Below, one piece after another: positions 22,962 through 36,100 of a DNA stretch of 64,000 nucleotides. Source of the stretch: Galaxea fascicularis (Eukaryota > Cnidaria > Anthozoa > Scleractinia > Euphylliidae); NCBI GenBank assembly GCA_948470475.1, contig OX419339.1:9593002-9657001 (forward strand), read 5' to 3'. A program made the position numbers and the translations under genes. Numbering within the stretch: the stretch's first letter is position 1; each line of letters opens with the position of its first letter. Below the pieces are notes generated by a model. It was given only the letters and a program-made list of their open reading frames with translations, was not told where the DNA came from and did not search any database.

Positions 22962-23886
22962 ACAAATTTTTTTGTAGGGCCACACTGAAAACTGCTATGG
23001 CAAGTAGGATTTTCTTGGTAAATACTATTACTCTTATAATAATATTTAATCAATATTATTTTCACTATTATTATTTTTATTAGCTCAAATCAAGATGTGT
23101 TTGACTATAATTTATGCATTTACTATCCCTTTATACAGTCAAAGGAAAATCTGCAACCCTGCATTGAATGTAAGGTTGACAAACCTACTTCAATGCATAA
23201 CAGACAAAAGCTTGACCGACTAGATGTTAAGGTACTCTGGTAGGTCTGCAACATGGTAAGCACCTTGCAGGGCAAGGCAAATGGTACATAAAAAGACGCT
23301 TTGTTAAAATAGCCATTCTTTAGGAATGTATCTACAAACAGATGCCAAAACCACCCTGTAATGTATAAACATAAACACACTGCTCATTCGCTTTCATTTT
23401 GATGGCCTTGAGATTGGAATTTCATTGACAGACTTTATGCTTGAGCCATGTTTGCTCTTTGCCAGCATAAAGGTTTAAGCCTACTAGTAATGCCTTGAAC
23501 AAATGTCAATCAATATCCTCCAGCATTAATAAATTTGTTAACTGTATATCTTCATGCAGAGGTTTCACTTAATTAAAAGAAAGATCTCTGGATGTAAGCA
23601 TGTTCTAAAACCCTGAACATTAATTGAAACACTTTCACCTATCTCAATAATTTCAACTAAATTTGAAGAGTTCTTTGTTGCACATTATACAAATCTTACA
23701 TCAAATGGATCCACTTCTAACAAGTACATATATTTTTATAAAGCAAGTTTTGTGTGAAGGGCTGAGTTGCTGAGCATAACTGCTTTATGTTGTTTTTTAC
23801 CCGAGCTTTGTTTCTAAGGTTTTCTGTGGTACTAAACTATTTGAATGAACCGCTGCAGGATTGCCCTCATTTTTGGCATATGATAG

Positions 23887-23892
23887 TTTATT
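23887..23892 (-). terminator. Possible poly(A) signal of SACM1L
   Basis: AATAAA on the minus strand, 216 bp beyond the TGA stop at 24108-24110. No better canonical signal was noticed between the two. Confidence 0.45.
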
Positions 23893-24107
23893 CAAATAAC
23901 CTGGCACCATTTGTGTTCCCTGGAGTTTGGGTCACAATAATATTTGCTTAGAAAACAAACATCAATGTAAACTAGATATTAAGACAATAAATTATTATGC
24001 TTTCAGCCCTTCACATGTTCCCTTTACAAATTCCCTTTACAAGAGATACTCAAGGACCCAGAAATTACAATTTAAACCCATTTATAGAATTCTGCATCAG
24101 TTTCTAG

Positions 24108-27100
24108 TCAGACATTTTTGTCTTTGGCCTGTACTTGGACAAGTCTTGGTTGATCAACATATTCATTACCAAAGTACAACACCACATACAGTGTCATCAT
24201 AACAGCTGCACCCCAGAACAACACGTAAAGAAACTGTACACCATAATCAGCTGAAAAAAAAAGAGAGGAAGAATTAGATGTCAAACATATGAATATATAA
24301 TGACCTTGTAGTGACTGTAATATACACCAAGCTCAAGCTCAAGCTCAAGACATTAAGTTATGCCTCTACATTGGTTCCAATTTGACGTCACATGCATATT
24401 GTCCATGAAGTAAAGCAAAAATGGTTAACATTACTTACTTGAAGGTATTAGAACACTGATAACAAACATAGAAAATCCAAGCAGCAAAATCATTGGAAGC
24501 TGAAAAGGAAAGAATATGGTTCTTACACAATTTATTGACGTAAATCAACCAGAGTCACTCCCACGCAGTTTATGAAGCCTTTATAATGAAATTTTATTGA
24601 CAGCAACTAAACAAGCATAACCATGCCATGTTTTAACTCAGATGACCACATTTTTTAACCTTTTGCCTATATTATTTTGCCCATTATCATTTAATCCACA
24701 TGGTCTACACTTTGTTCCCAATACACAGCCCTGTTATGTTTTGCATCTGAAGTTGTCATTGCAGTGTTTTTGTATATTAACTGCTTTTCCGACCCTCTTG
24801 GTATTTGTTCAAAAGGGATACAACATGCATTTTCAGAATGGCTGTTATAATAGGGAAATAAATGGTATGGGGGTAGTGTTTAGACTACACATTTCTATGC
24901 AAAAAATTGAAAAGAACTATAAAAATACAGGATTGTCCTGTCACTATAAACAATTGACATTAACTCACAGCCATAAATCTCCAATCTCTGTGAGTTTCTA
25001 GGGGAGATGGTTTGGAGATTCCTTCATTGGGGTCCACTACATAATTTCCAAGGAACAAGTCAATAGAGTCCTAAAAAAGCAACATAATAATTATTCATTG
25101 TTTCACTGGACCAGAAACTTCTCAGAGTTTTTATGTAGAAATTAGGTTTGAAAAAATAAAATCAACAAAAATATTGAAATAAACAGAATAACAAATGAGA
25201 ATTTATAAACAATAATATTATTAATCGTATTAATTTATTTACTTATTTAAAAGAATTTGTAAACACTAATAAAAGAAAAATAATTAACTGAAAATATGCT
25301 CAATCACCTGTCGAAAGCCATCAGCAAAGTTGTTCTTGTAATACCGTATGCTCGAGTTAAGACCATCCTTTAATAGTCCAAATGTGGATCGTGTTCCTGT
25401 CCTATTTAAGAAATGGTGATGAAAAATTTGAACAACCAGGGAATAAATAGTTCTACTGTAGTATGTGAATAACAGTGGCCGACAAGGTGAGAGCTCATAC
25501 CTCGTGAAATCTGTTTTGAGAGCTCCTGTTCCAGCATACTGCACAGAACACGAATCAGCATTGTCTGCCCACACTGCAACAAATCAAAGACACAAATCTT
25601 TTAATAAGGGTTTGTTTGATGGGAAATGAAATACTGTCTAGAAAATCTGAGTAGACCTCCAGTCTCATAGACCATTCCACAGACCCACAGAACCCTTATG
25701 AATTCTTTTCTTGTCCCTTGCAGAGGCAGAGATTTGTGTAAGGTTGAACTTGTAATTACCCTTGAGTATTTCACACTGATGAACGTAAAAATGAAAGTAA
25801 TATCGGACTATGCTAAGTACAGTTTAATATCAATGACCAAAGATAATTATGAACTAAAGTCAAAAGCAATGGCTGGTGTTCATAACAAGATAGAACTGCA
25901 GAGATGACATTAACTCCTAATAAACAATCTGTTTCCAGAGGATGGCATAATATTTTCTTCAAGAGGCCAGTAGAGGCTAGGTAAAAATTTGCAGTTTCTT
26001 TTGATGAAGATCAGCGACAAGATGTCTCTGTAATTCCCAACAACATAATTGTAAATCATAAAGTCATTAACAAATGACACGGATACCATTTTTGAACACT
26101 TTCTCCATTCCTGTATAATCTTCTATTCTTTCCCCTGTGCTTAGAACTTCATATTCCTGCAATTTAGCAAATTGTCATTAACTTCTAATGAATCGTGAAA
26201 AAAATAATATAATTAAGTAAGAAATACAGTGTACCACACTAATAAATTCATGGCAAACATTAATTTTTTCATAAACAATATTGAAAAACACAATACAACA
26301 CTTAAGGTCCAAAGTTTCAAACTTCTGAAGGATACTCTGTATCATACTCTGTATCCATCATCAGTTTAGGATGTTTACCTCACATTGTGCCTGTAGACTC
26401 CTTCTTGCTAGTAAACTCTGGACAACATTTGTTCTAGTAAAGAAAATATCGTTATCACTAGCAGGAACTGAAAAGGAAATAGCCTAATGTATTGCCACAG
26501 TGAAACTTAACCAGCCTTTAAACCTAAAGGGTAATCCGTCATATATTAACAGTCTCTTAACTATTACAGTCTTTCCCGTAAAACTGTGAACATCAGAAAT
26601 ATCTATGGAATGTTATTGTGTTTCAAGTAAAAAGCCAATCACGCGTGAGAAAACTAAACCGCAAACAGTAACAGTAATTAGGTTGTGGTTTCATGTTGCT
26701 TCTGATTGGTCGCAAAACAATCGCAAAACACTCCAGAAATTTTTTCTGGTGTTCACGGTTTTACGGGAAAGACTGTAAATTTATCTAAATCCTCTTATTG
26801 TCTTCGATCTAATGATGGTCTTTACTTGAAGCCCCCTAAGGGTTAAGATGCTGAAGACATTTGGAGCTTGGTCTTTTCAAGCAGCAGCACCATACCTATG
26901 GAACAGACTTCCTCATGAAATGTATATTGATTGAGAGTTAAGAAAAATTTAAAAAAGCTATTAAAACGTTTCCATTTAATGAAGCTTTTAGTAATCATTA
27001 ACTTAGATATATTTTATTCGCACATTAGGGACATATTCTGCTGTAAATTTTAATTTAGACATATAAGGTTTTTATTTTTATTCAGTGTAAAGCACTATTG

Positions 27101-30100
27101 ATCTGTACATGTAAATAGGGCTATACAACTTATAAATTATTATTATTATTATTATTATCAGCATTAAATTTCTCCTTGTAATATCAATGCTTTATAAAAC
27201 AGAGAATAGGCCATTTCCGAGATCGCTTGAGCCTCTATTTCAAAGCGAGTCTAAGTGCGAAGTCTTTGTAATGAAAATGAGTTTTCGCTCATATAGAACG
27301 CTGAACTTATTACCATCACAAAACTTTCGCACTTTGACTTGCTTTGAAATAGAGGCTCAAGCGATCTCGGAAATGGCCCATTGAGGACAGAGTTACACAA
27401 GATGAATTCGCTTGCTCTCCCTAATACTTCTAATGGAAAATATGTAAGGGCACCAAATGAGAATTGAAATTTTGATCTTAGGATTCAAAGGGTTAAGCAA
27501 CTAAAATAGAAAAGAAAAGGGGCCTTGCAACAAAGACATAGTTCTGATAGGAGGTAAAATGATATACAACTTATAACTGTTGATTTTACTGCTACGTGCC
27601 TTTGAGACAATCAAAACTAGTTTAGTACAAAGGCGTGCATCATGAATAATCATCACCTGTCAAGAGAGTCAATACAGTTTGTTCTGAACACTCCTCTCTG
27701 TTCCGACTCAATCCGGCCATCCTTTTCTCTCAAACTAAAATATCTACAAAGCAAAATGGAACATAATCAAGTATAAACAGTATAAACTTGGCATGTTGGC
27801 TGAAGTAATTACTGAATGATCTCTTATTTGCAAAAGCTTATCTTTACTGGACAGTCTATTCTTACCCAAACTTATCTTGGTCTGCTTTTAATCTCTCCAT
27901 TAAGATGGACAGTCTGTCCCACCGCATTTTACTGCATTCTTTGTGGAAGTCGAAGGGTTCATACCTTAAAATGATTTAGAGATAATATTATTTATGTATA
28001 CACTGCACTACCTCCCATAATCATACCATTAAAGGACGAGGCACCTTACTCCCAATGGTAATTTTTTTTTGACGCCACAAAATACCCACATCAATACCGT
28101 GCGTACTCCTGTGTAACGTTTGGATTAGAGTTCCCCACCACAACTCCTGTACAATTTCCAATCTAGTGTTATGAAAACTTTGCCGCTGAACCCCCCTTCA
28201 CCCCTTAGTACTTCCAATGACTTTCCATATCTGAACCACGCCATTTCCTTCAACTGTGTATGAGAAACAGGGTGTGTGTGTGTGGGGGGGGGGGGGGGGG
28301 AGGTTGGGGGTTTAGTACTTGTACAATAACCCCCTTATCTCTTTGCACTCCCTCTGGTGCAAGATTTTTCAACTCTATACATTAAGGATAGCAACTTCGC
28401 CTTTGTTTCGGCAATGCATTTTACCCAAATCAGTGCTTGGTTGCCATGGTGAGTAGGAAAAAATTTGGCAACTAAAATTGCAGCAAGTCACCAACTTGCC
28501 TACCTGTGTTTGGTGGTCATGTGTGACTCAAGCTGTTGTGTTTTTATTAGTTATTGTTTATAAACTTTCTAAAGTTAAAGTGAGATAAACGTTGGCATGA
28601 AATATTATTTATGCTGCATTTCCTTCTCTGCTGTCTAATCTCATACCCAGATTACCTGGTTGTCTTGAAATGTGCATGCACCTCCAAATGTAATTTGATT
28701 GCATTAGCTGGGCAGCCATTTTGAATATTTCAAAGGCAAGCAAGAATTGGGGCCTTCATCTTATATTGCCCAGCGTCTTTCTTTTTTCTGGCAACCAATA
28801 TTTTATCTCTGGTGACCATTCTATAATTTTAGGTCACCTTTTGGCAAATTGAAAAATGTTGAGCTAGGATCACTGCCAATAGTGATATTTTATTCTTCTT
28901 CAGAGGACTGATATCATTATGTAGTTCTAGTTTGCTTACCTCAAGAAACTGTCAGTTAACCCTGCTGTTCTGACTGTTTCTATGTATCGATCTCCTAAAA
29001 TCTTTTCTGGACCTTTCTGATCAATCTGTAATAATGAAGACAAAGAAAGTCTAGCCAAGAAAACAGTGAAATAATGTTTCATGTAACAGAACTCTATGAA
29101 CTCTTAGAACTCTCTGAGCAAACTTTCAGATGTGGAGTTTAGTTGTTTTTACAATGTAGATGTTGTAAAAACTCAAATCCTTTTGGGGTTAGGAGACAGG
29201 AAAGTGATTTTCAACCTAGGTTAAAAAATTTTGACCTGGATTTTAATTTTTGTCTACAACATCTACATTGTAAAAACAACTGAACTCCGCATCTGAAAGT
29301 TTGCTCAGAGAGTTCATAGAGGTGAAACCATTAATTTTTAATCTGAATTTCATTTTGACCTGCAAAATACCGATTCTATACGTATGAACATCTACTTCAG
29401 CCTTGTTTTTCAATGATGTGACATGGATTTCTTGGCACTTTAACATTGTCTGTTGAAGTCCTTGCATATATTTCCATAATCTATTGTTTCAATAGTCAAA
29501 TGCAATGTAATTTATACTTACAAGATTTATTAATACATGTTCTCCATAATAAACTCTTTCCTTGTCCAGGTGGAGAGAAAATCCTACTCTCTGCCAAAAA
29601 AGACAATGTACGAAAACACAACTCACTGTTAATGCTGCATCTTCTTCAACCAAATTAACAGCAATGAGCCATCAATCACTTATTTTGTGGCCAACAGTCA
29701 TGAGCAGTATTGGTTTATTATCACTGTCTGTAGTGCTAAACTGGCATACATTTGGAGTGCTTGTACCTTGGCATTATTTCTGTGGTACCTTGCTGTACTT
29801 TGCAGACTGTATTTTCCTATAATGGCTAAGTTAGCATTACTATGAATTTCCTAATTTTTATAATAATACATCATGACAAGGACATTGAGGTTTATTATTC
29901 ATTGCGGTACCCTTCATTTGCACTCTCTTGTCTAATGTTTACAGGTCAGACTGGCCTATACTTAATCAGAAAACTATAAACCAGTTTAAGGTGAGATTAT
30001 TTTTATTCATTCTAAGGACTCACACTTCACTGTGTGCTTTTTGTTTTGTATACACCTACCAATAGGTTGAACAAATGCAATTTTCCTTTCATGGAAAATA

Positions 30101-33100
30101 GCAAGTTACAAGTTGTAAATTACTTCACTGTCCAAGGACCAAATTATTGAAAATAACCAAAATACGTGGACATATGGTGTGTACATGCTTGAGATAAATA
30201 AACAAACTAGATGAATGCAACTTTAAGTGAGCATGACTGATTATAAATGCGTGTGTAGTATAGGTATTTTCAGTGTTTTCAATAGGGGCCGGTGGCCGGC
30301 GAAACTCGCCGTCTACTTCGCATGATTTTGCCGCCTACTTTGATTAAAAACTTAAATCAAATGTTGTGAATAGCATGGAACAAAGTTGTACCTTCTCCGC
30401 GTACTCCTAAACTTTTGCCACCTACCCTGATTCTTATTGAAAACCCTGGTATTTTGTTGATTTTTGACATGATATTTCTGTATTTGCCAATTTTTCTTAC
30501 AGTATTGGGTACCACCCAATGTCCCCCACCCATAACATTACCACCAAGGACTTGTGCTTTGATTTATAAAGTAAAATTCATACTTTGACCCAGGCAGCAC
30601 AAAGAGAAGAAACACTTTCTTCCACGTATGGGATGCTAGTCCTTTGTAGTGTTACCATAAGCATTTTGTTGCATGTGAATCAAATTGTAGTAGTTGCCAA
30701 AATATATGTCTACACGCCGCAACTGTTCATCAATAGGATGCCTAAAATGTGTGTAATACCACAATTGGTTCCAATTGGCTCCTTTACTGTAAATCCTATA
30801 CCAATTGCAGAACATTTTAGGAGGAGCCACCCACAATGTGAGCACATTAGTTTCTTACCTGAGACAATTTCACAGTGTGAATGTACTGTATACTAACAGT
30901 GATTTCAATAACTTCTGAAGTAGCTCTCTGAGCCAATCAGTGCAGGTGGTAATCTGATGAATTTTTTAAAGTCATTTGAATTGGGTGCAAATCAAGACAA
31001 AGGAGGCAGCCATTTTTGCCAGCTGCTTCTAACGAAACCCCTAATACTCAAGTGGCTTCATTTAGCATTCTGATGTGTGACTGTACTCACATGATCCGCT
31101 GTAGGGTTTAGAAGAGGTGTGGGTTTGTATTTGAGATTTGGCCTCTGTGACCAAAACAATGGAATAGATCCTCTTGTCTACAATAAGAAAGAAAAAGAAA
31201 AGATAGAAATGCATATCTTGGTAATAAATCACATTATTCAGGCCTTATCATCATTGGTCACAGTTGAGTACTTGGTAACCAGGAGAATGAAAACTGACCT
31301 GCACAAAAGAACAAATTCCACATTCAAACTGTGCAATCTGCTCAGTCTCAACATAGTTCGCAGCATTTCCTTCACTGTCCAGTCCTCTGATAAAATAGCG
31401 AGTTCCTAAAAATGCACACATGATCTATTACTACCTGTAGTAAAATTAATTTCCAATGAAATCTACATTGTTGTGGACTGTGCACATAAAATAGGAATCT
31501 CCATCACTCAGGAGACTTTTTTGCATACCCCTGTATGCGAATACAATCAGTGGTAGGGGACTCCCATATATGGGCTATATAGACATGTGCTGTGAAATAG
31601 GGTATGGTTTTTGAGGTTAAAAAAATCCTTCAATAAGGTATCGTTTTTGCCTATGTTGATATAGCATTCGAGGGTGACCCTTAACTCTGAAAGATTACAA
31701 TGTTACTAAACTATGTTTAGTCTAATGTTCTAGGCTTGATGCTAACTTCTTCATTTCTTACAGAAATGAAATAGAGTTGACCTGTTCAAGCTATTCTTAG
31801 TTTTTTTTTAACCCTTGAATAGGGTGTCATTTTTCGGGTTTGGGCCTAAAATAGGGTATCAATTTTGTTTGCTTCATACTCAAATAGGGTCACGGTTTAA
31901 GACCCTTTGCGGCACACACTTATCTGAAATTTATGGGAGTATCTCCCCCCCCCCCCCCCCACAGGTAGCACAATGGTGGTATCCTTCAAGGACCAGGGCT
32001 GGCACCAATTTTTGAAGTATGGGGGCATAGGCAAAATGTAGTTAGGGAATCTTGCTATTGTGGTACAGTCAATATTAATACTACCAGTATTTTCATTTTC
32101 TATCAAAGTAGCTGGGAATCTAACTCGGAATTTCCACAAAAAATCCCCAAATGATATTCCTAAAGGGCAGCAGGGAACAAGCCACGGAGGGGCTGAATAT
32201 TATGTTGTCCTCAACCTAACCAAGTCGGGTTATAGTACATACCTGCTCTAAAACAACTTCTTCTTGATATGACAATAAAGTCAAATGTGGTCTGTTTAAT
32301 AACGCATGATGTTATGGAGATGACTGATAGCATTAAGGATGATGTTTATTACCATTAGAAGAATATTGTCATGGTCTACAACATTCTAGCTTGGCAGGGC
32401 TAGCAATACAGTGCTGTACACATGTAGATGATGGAAGATGCAGAAGGTTGAACTAATTTGAAAAATGTATTGCCTGTAATTTTCTGCCTTTTAATTAATC
32501 ATGGTATTATGTACCACTGTATAATAATCTTTTGATGTGAAAAGGCCTCATTTTTCATTTGCTCTTTTTTTACAGATAGCAGCTGTATAATACATTATTG
32601 ATACTACTGTATATAACAAGAACAAAAATGCTAAAATGTTTATGACAGGATACACCCATGCATAACTGGGAGGATAAACTTGTGAAGCTGCAAGGAAAAA
32701 AGGGAGCCAGTTTAGCTAAAATGGTGAGCAGCTCAAGGAAATTTATACAAAATCAAGGAGGTAATTCCAAGAAAATGAAGTAATCATCATTTAAATAATA
32801 TTTGAGGTCATACTGTCCTTGAAAATAATTATTTCTAAGGTCTAAAGTGGACTGAATGTCCTTCTTTGCATAGGATACATGTCTAAGTATTACTGGAAAT
32901 TTGATAAATGTCTATATTATCTTTTTATCTAATCATAAGCACTAATAATAAATTCTTACTTGGATTTGAATTACTTAATTTTATATTTTATACACTTGTA
33001 CATGGCTTATCTTCCAGTAATCTTGACTACCTAATTTAGTCAAGACATGATCCACCTACAGTGTAGATTAGCTTAAGCTACCTGTGGGTATGTCAACTTT

Positions 33101-36100
33101 GTAAAACCATAGTTACATGTATACCTGATTCATGCACTTCTTTCGACCAAAAATTCAAGGTCTTTTTAAGGCCTTTCAAGGACACATTTTTCCATTTTTC
33201 AAGGACTCCAAGAGGGGCAAAATCAAGCCAATATAATACCACATCAGGTGCTCAAAGCAAAGAGTGCACCGATTTTTGTCTCAGACACTTGAGAAGTTTT
33301 GTTGGATTAAATTGGCAACAAATTTCAAGGACTTTTAAGGCCTTGAATTTTCATTTTCAAATTCAAGGACTTTCAAGGTGCATGCAAACCCTGCCTATTT
33401 ATACAAAACCATTATTATGTTTATATACAATTTGGCAAGTTTAGCAGTGGCCAACAATCATAGCTAACACCAGCTTTTGAATACACTATTTTGTGACACA
33501 AGGTTTGTATGTGGCAATGAAAGAGTTTGGATTATTAAGTAAAATTGTTTATTACATACCTCCGGTTGGACTACTAAAGGTCTTAAAAGGTGACCATTCC
33601 AAACAAATCTAGGGTCAGCCTAAATATGTAACAAAGAATGTTTAAAACAGTAATATTGCAAAAGGGAAAGGACCTTGTTTACATCTCCTATGGAAAAAGA
33701 AATGTTCATGACTTCTTGTGTGATATGTGAGAGTTAATAATTACTTTGTTATGTTACATTCAACATGAGTGATATTCTCCCAACTTTTTATCTGCCATTT
33801 CACTTGTTTCCTATTCACCTGTGTCAACTATTTTCAAAGGGAAATCCCTGGGTAGTAGAAATTGGAGAATTCAAACACCTAGAAACAATATCTTTGTAGG
33901 TACTAATTACCTTAATTCTCCTGGCTTCAATACAGTTATCCTAGGCAAAAACCCATCACCCAATGCCTTGGATTACCCAAAAACCCACAAAGTAGATAAC
34001 ACACTTTGCACATACAAAGTTGCCATTAAACTTTTAAAACCAGCATGGGTTAGGAGACAAAGGAAATGGAGAATCAAACTACCAGTACGTTGAAATCATT
34101 CTAATCTACAAAACACATGTTGTGGTTCAATTTTACCCTTGATTTTAATTTTATTTTCATTTGTTTTGTGGCATGATGATGTATGGTAACGGATTGACAA
34201 AAAGTAGAATTTAAACCAAGGATAAAACTGAACAACAACAATGATACAGGTGTGTACACACCTCTACAGCAGCTGAGATACTATTAAGGTGTCATCATGG
34301 TTACCCAAGTGTTACTCATTAGGACCCTTTTAATGATTAAACATGGCTCTGCACTTGTATAATATAAAAACAGATTACAGAACAAGACAGAAATTTGATC
34401 TAAAGATCTACCTACCCTTTCAAACAAAGGCATCTGAAGAAAGTCTGGGCTGGTCCGTGAGAGTCGCTGCAGTGTATGGGTCAGATCATATGAACAGGAG
34501 AAGTAAAAACTCTCAGTCTGAAGAACTGAATTCACCATTGACAAATATATGTTGTTGTTCCGTTGCTGAAGAAAGAAGACAGAATAAACAACTTCATTAC
34601 TTTGAGACTGGCTCCTCTGCAATCCTGCTACATGTAGTGCTGGGGCTGGTTTCAATAATTGGCCTGTCAGAACAAAACTAATTATTATTTTTGTTTTGAT
34701 AAGCCAGTTTACAGTTGTGTGTTGATTGACCTGGCCTTGAGTAGAAGCGAGGCTAGAGTTGACCTTGTTTTGATACAGACCTAACTGTTTTTCTCATGTA
34801 AATCATGTTGCTGTTCTCAGGGATGTAGATAAAATTTTTAGCAGACGGTAATTATCAGTTGACAGATGGGTTTAGAAGAATCCAATATTGCAGATTTTTT
34901 AAGACCGTAGACGGATTTTCAGGGAGGAAAACAAAGTTGACAGCTAGGTATTTTCTGCGCCTCCAGACCATTATCTACATCCCTGTGTTACGCTAACTAG
35001 TCTGCATTTACACGAGAAAGACAGAGAGGTTTGTATCAACACAAGGTCACCCTGAGCCTCACTTCTACTCAAAGGACAGGTCACTCAACACACAACTGTA
35101 AAATGGACTATTAACTGCGTATTAACGCCTGTGTCGCAAATGGAGGTTGGGTGCTCAAGGATCTGGGGACTGGTACCAACGACCCAACCCCCGGTCGGTG
35201 GAACACCCCATAAGCCTGCCCTACCCGCAACCCAGCCACGAGCCCCGCCCGACACCCCAGACCCAAAACAAGCACCCGTCACACTGAACAATAAGTTCAA
35301 TGGAAAACAATCCCCGATAGGGAGAGGAGGGAGGGGAAATACTCGAAAGCCCGCGAACGCCAACCCACCGAACGCTGAGCTAAACAAAACCACGAGGACA
35401 AGCGAAGGCACACGCATAATGTGCAAAGAGAACCGCTGACCGCTCGAACTGCCAGAGGGCGCCACAGAGAAGCCCAACATGCAAGTAACACACGCACATG
35501 CTAAATAACAACGCTGCAGGCAACCCCCCAAAATTACTAATAACACACTAACGCTAACGCTACGCAACGCCACGCCACAACAAACAGAGCAACTTGCTCC
35601 TAGTCGTTAACTAAGTTAAATTGCATTTAACCCTATTTAACGCCTGTGTCGCAAATGGAGGTTGGGTGCTCAAGGATCTGGGGACTGGTACCAACGACCC
35701 AACCCCCGGTCGGTGGAACACCCCATAAGCCTGCCCTACCCGCAACCCAGCCACGAGCCCCGCCCGCCATGCCGAAAGGACCTCCGGGTTGGACAACCCG
35801 GAGCAATGGGGGCTCGTGGCCACTCCGCCACAGCCCCCCAAGGGACCAGACCTGAGGCACCCAACTCCAACTAAAGTGAAGACAATGCAATACCTGCTAA
35901 ACCAACTGACTGGACACCTGGGTCAGAACGCTAGTAGGTGTGCGGATATACCGTTGGTAAGCATCACTCGACCACCGGCCTAAAGTCTTGATGAGGTGAT
36001 CTGGGATTCCTCGAGAGGCAGCAGTAGTGGCCGCACCAATCCGGAAGCTGTGACCAGAGTAAGAACCACGATAGCCCGCCGAGTGTAAGATAGACTGCAC

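Larger units (their letters stand above)
21225..23886. other. Convergent intergenic region between NUDCD1 and SACM1L
   Basis: It contains the two 3' UTRs. An ATTAAA at 21575-21580 is a possible NUDCD1 poly(A) signal. A dispersed GAGCCC-type repeat lies at 22754-22961. No further coding exon or RNA gene was seen. Confidence 0.5.

Noticed and set aside
27105..27160. Stand-alone ATT microsatellite
   Set aside because: It follows a LINE 3' end directly and is best explained as that element's tail.
35131..35874. Proline- and glycine-rich open frames on both strands of the Ngaro repeats
   Set aside because: They lie in the duplicated B and A repeats, show frame-independent GC-rich composition and resemble no protein.
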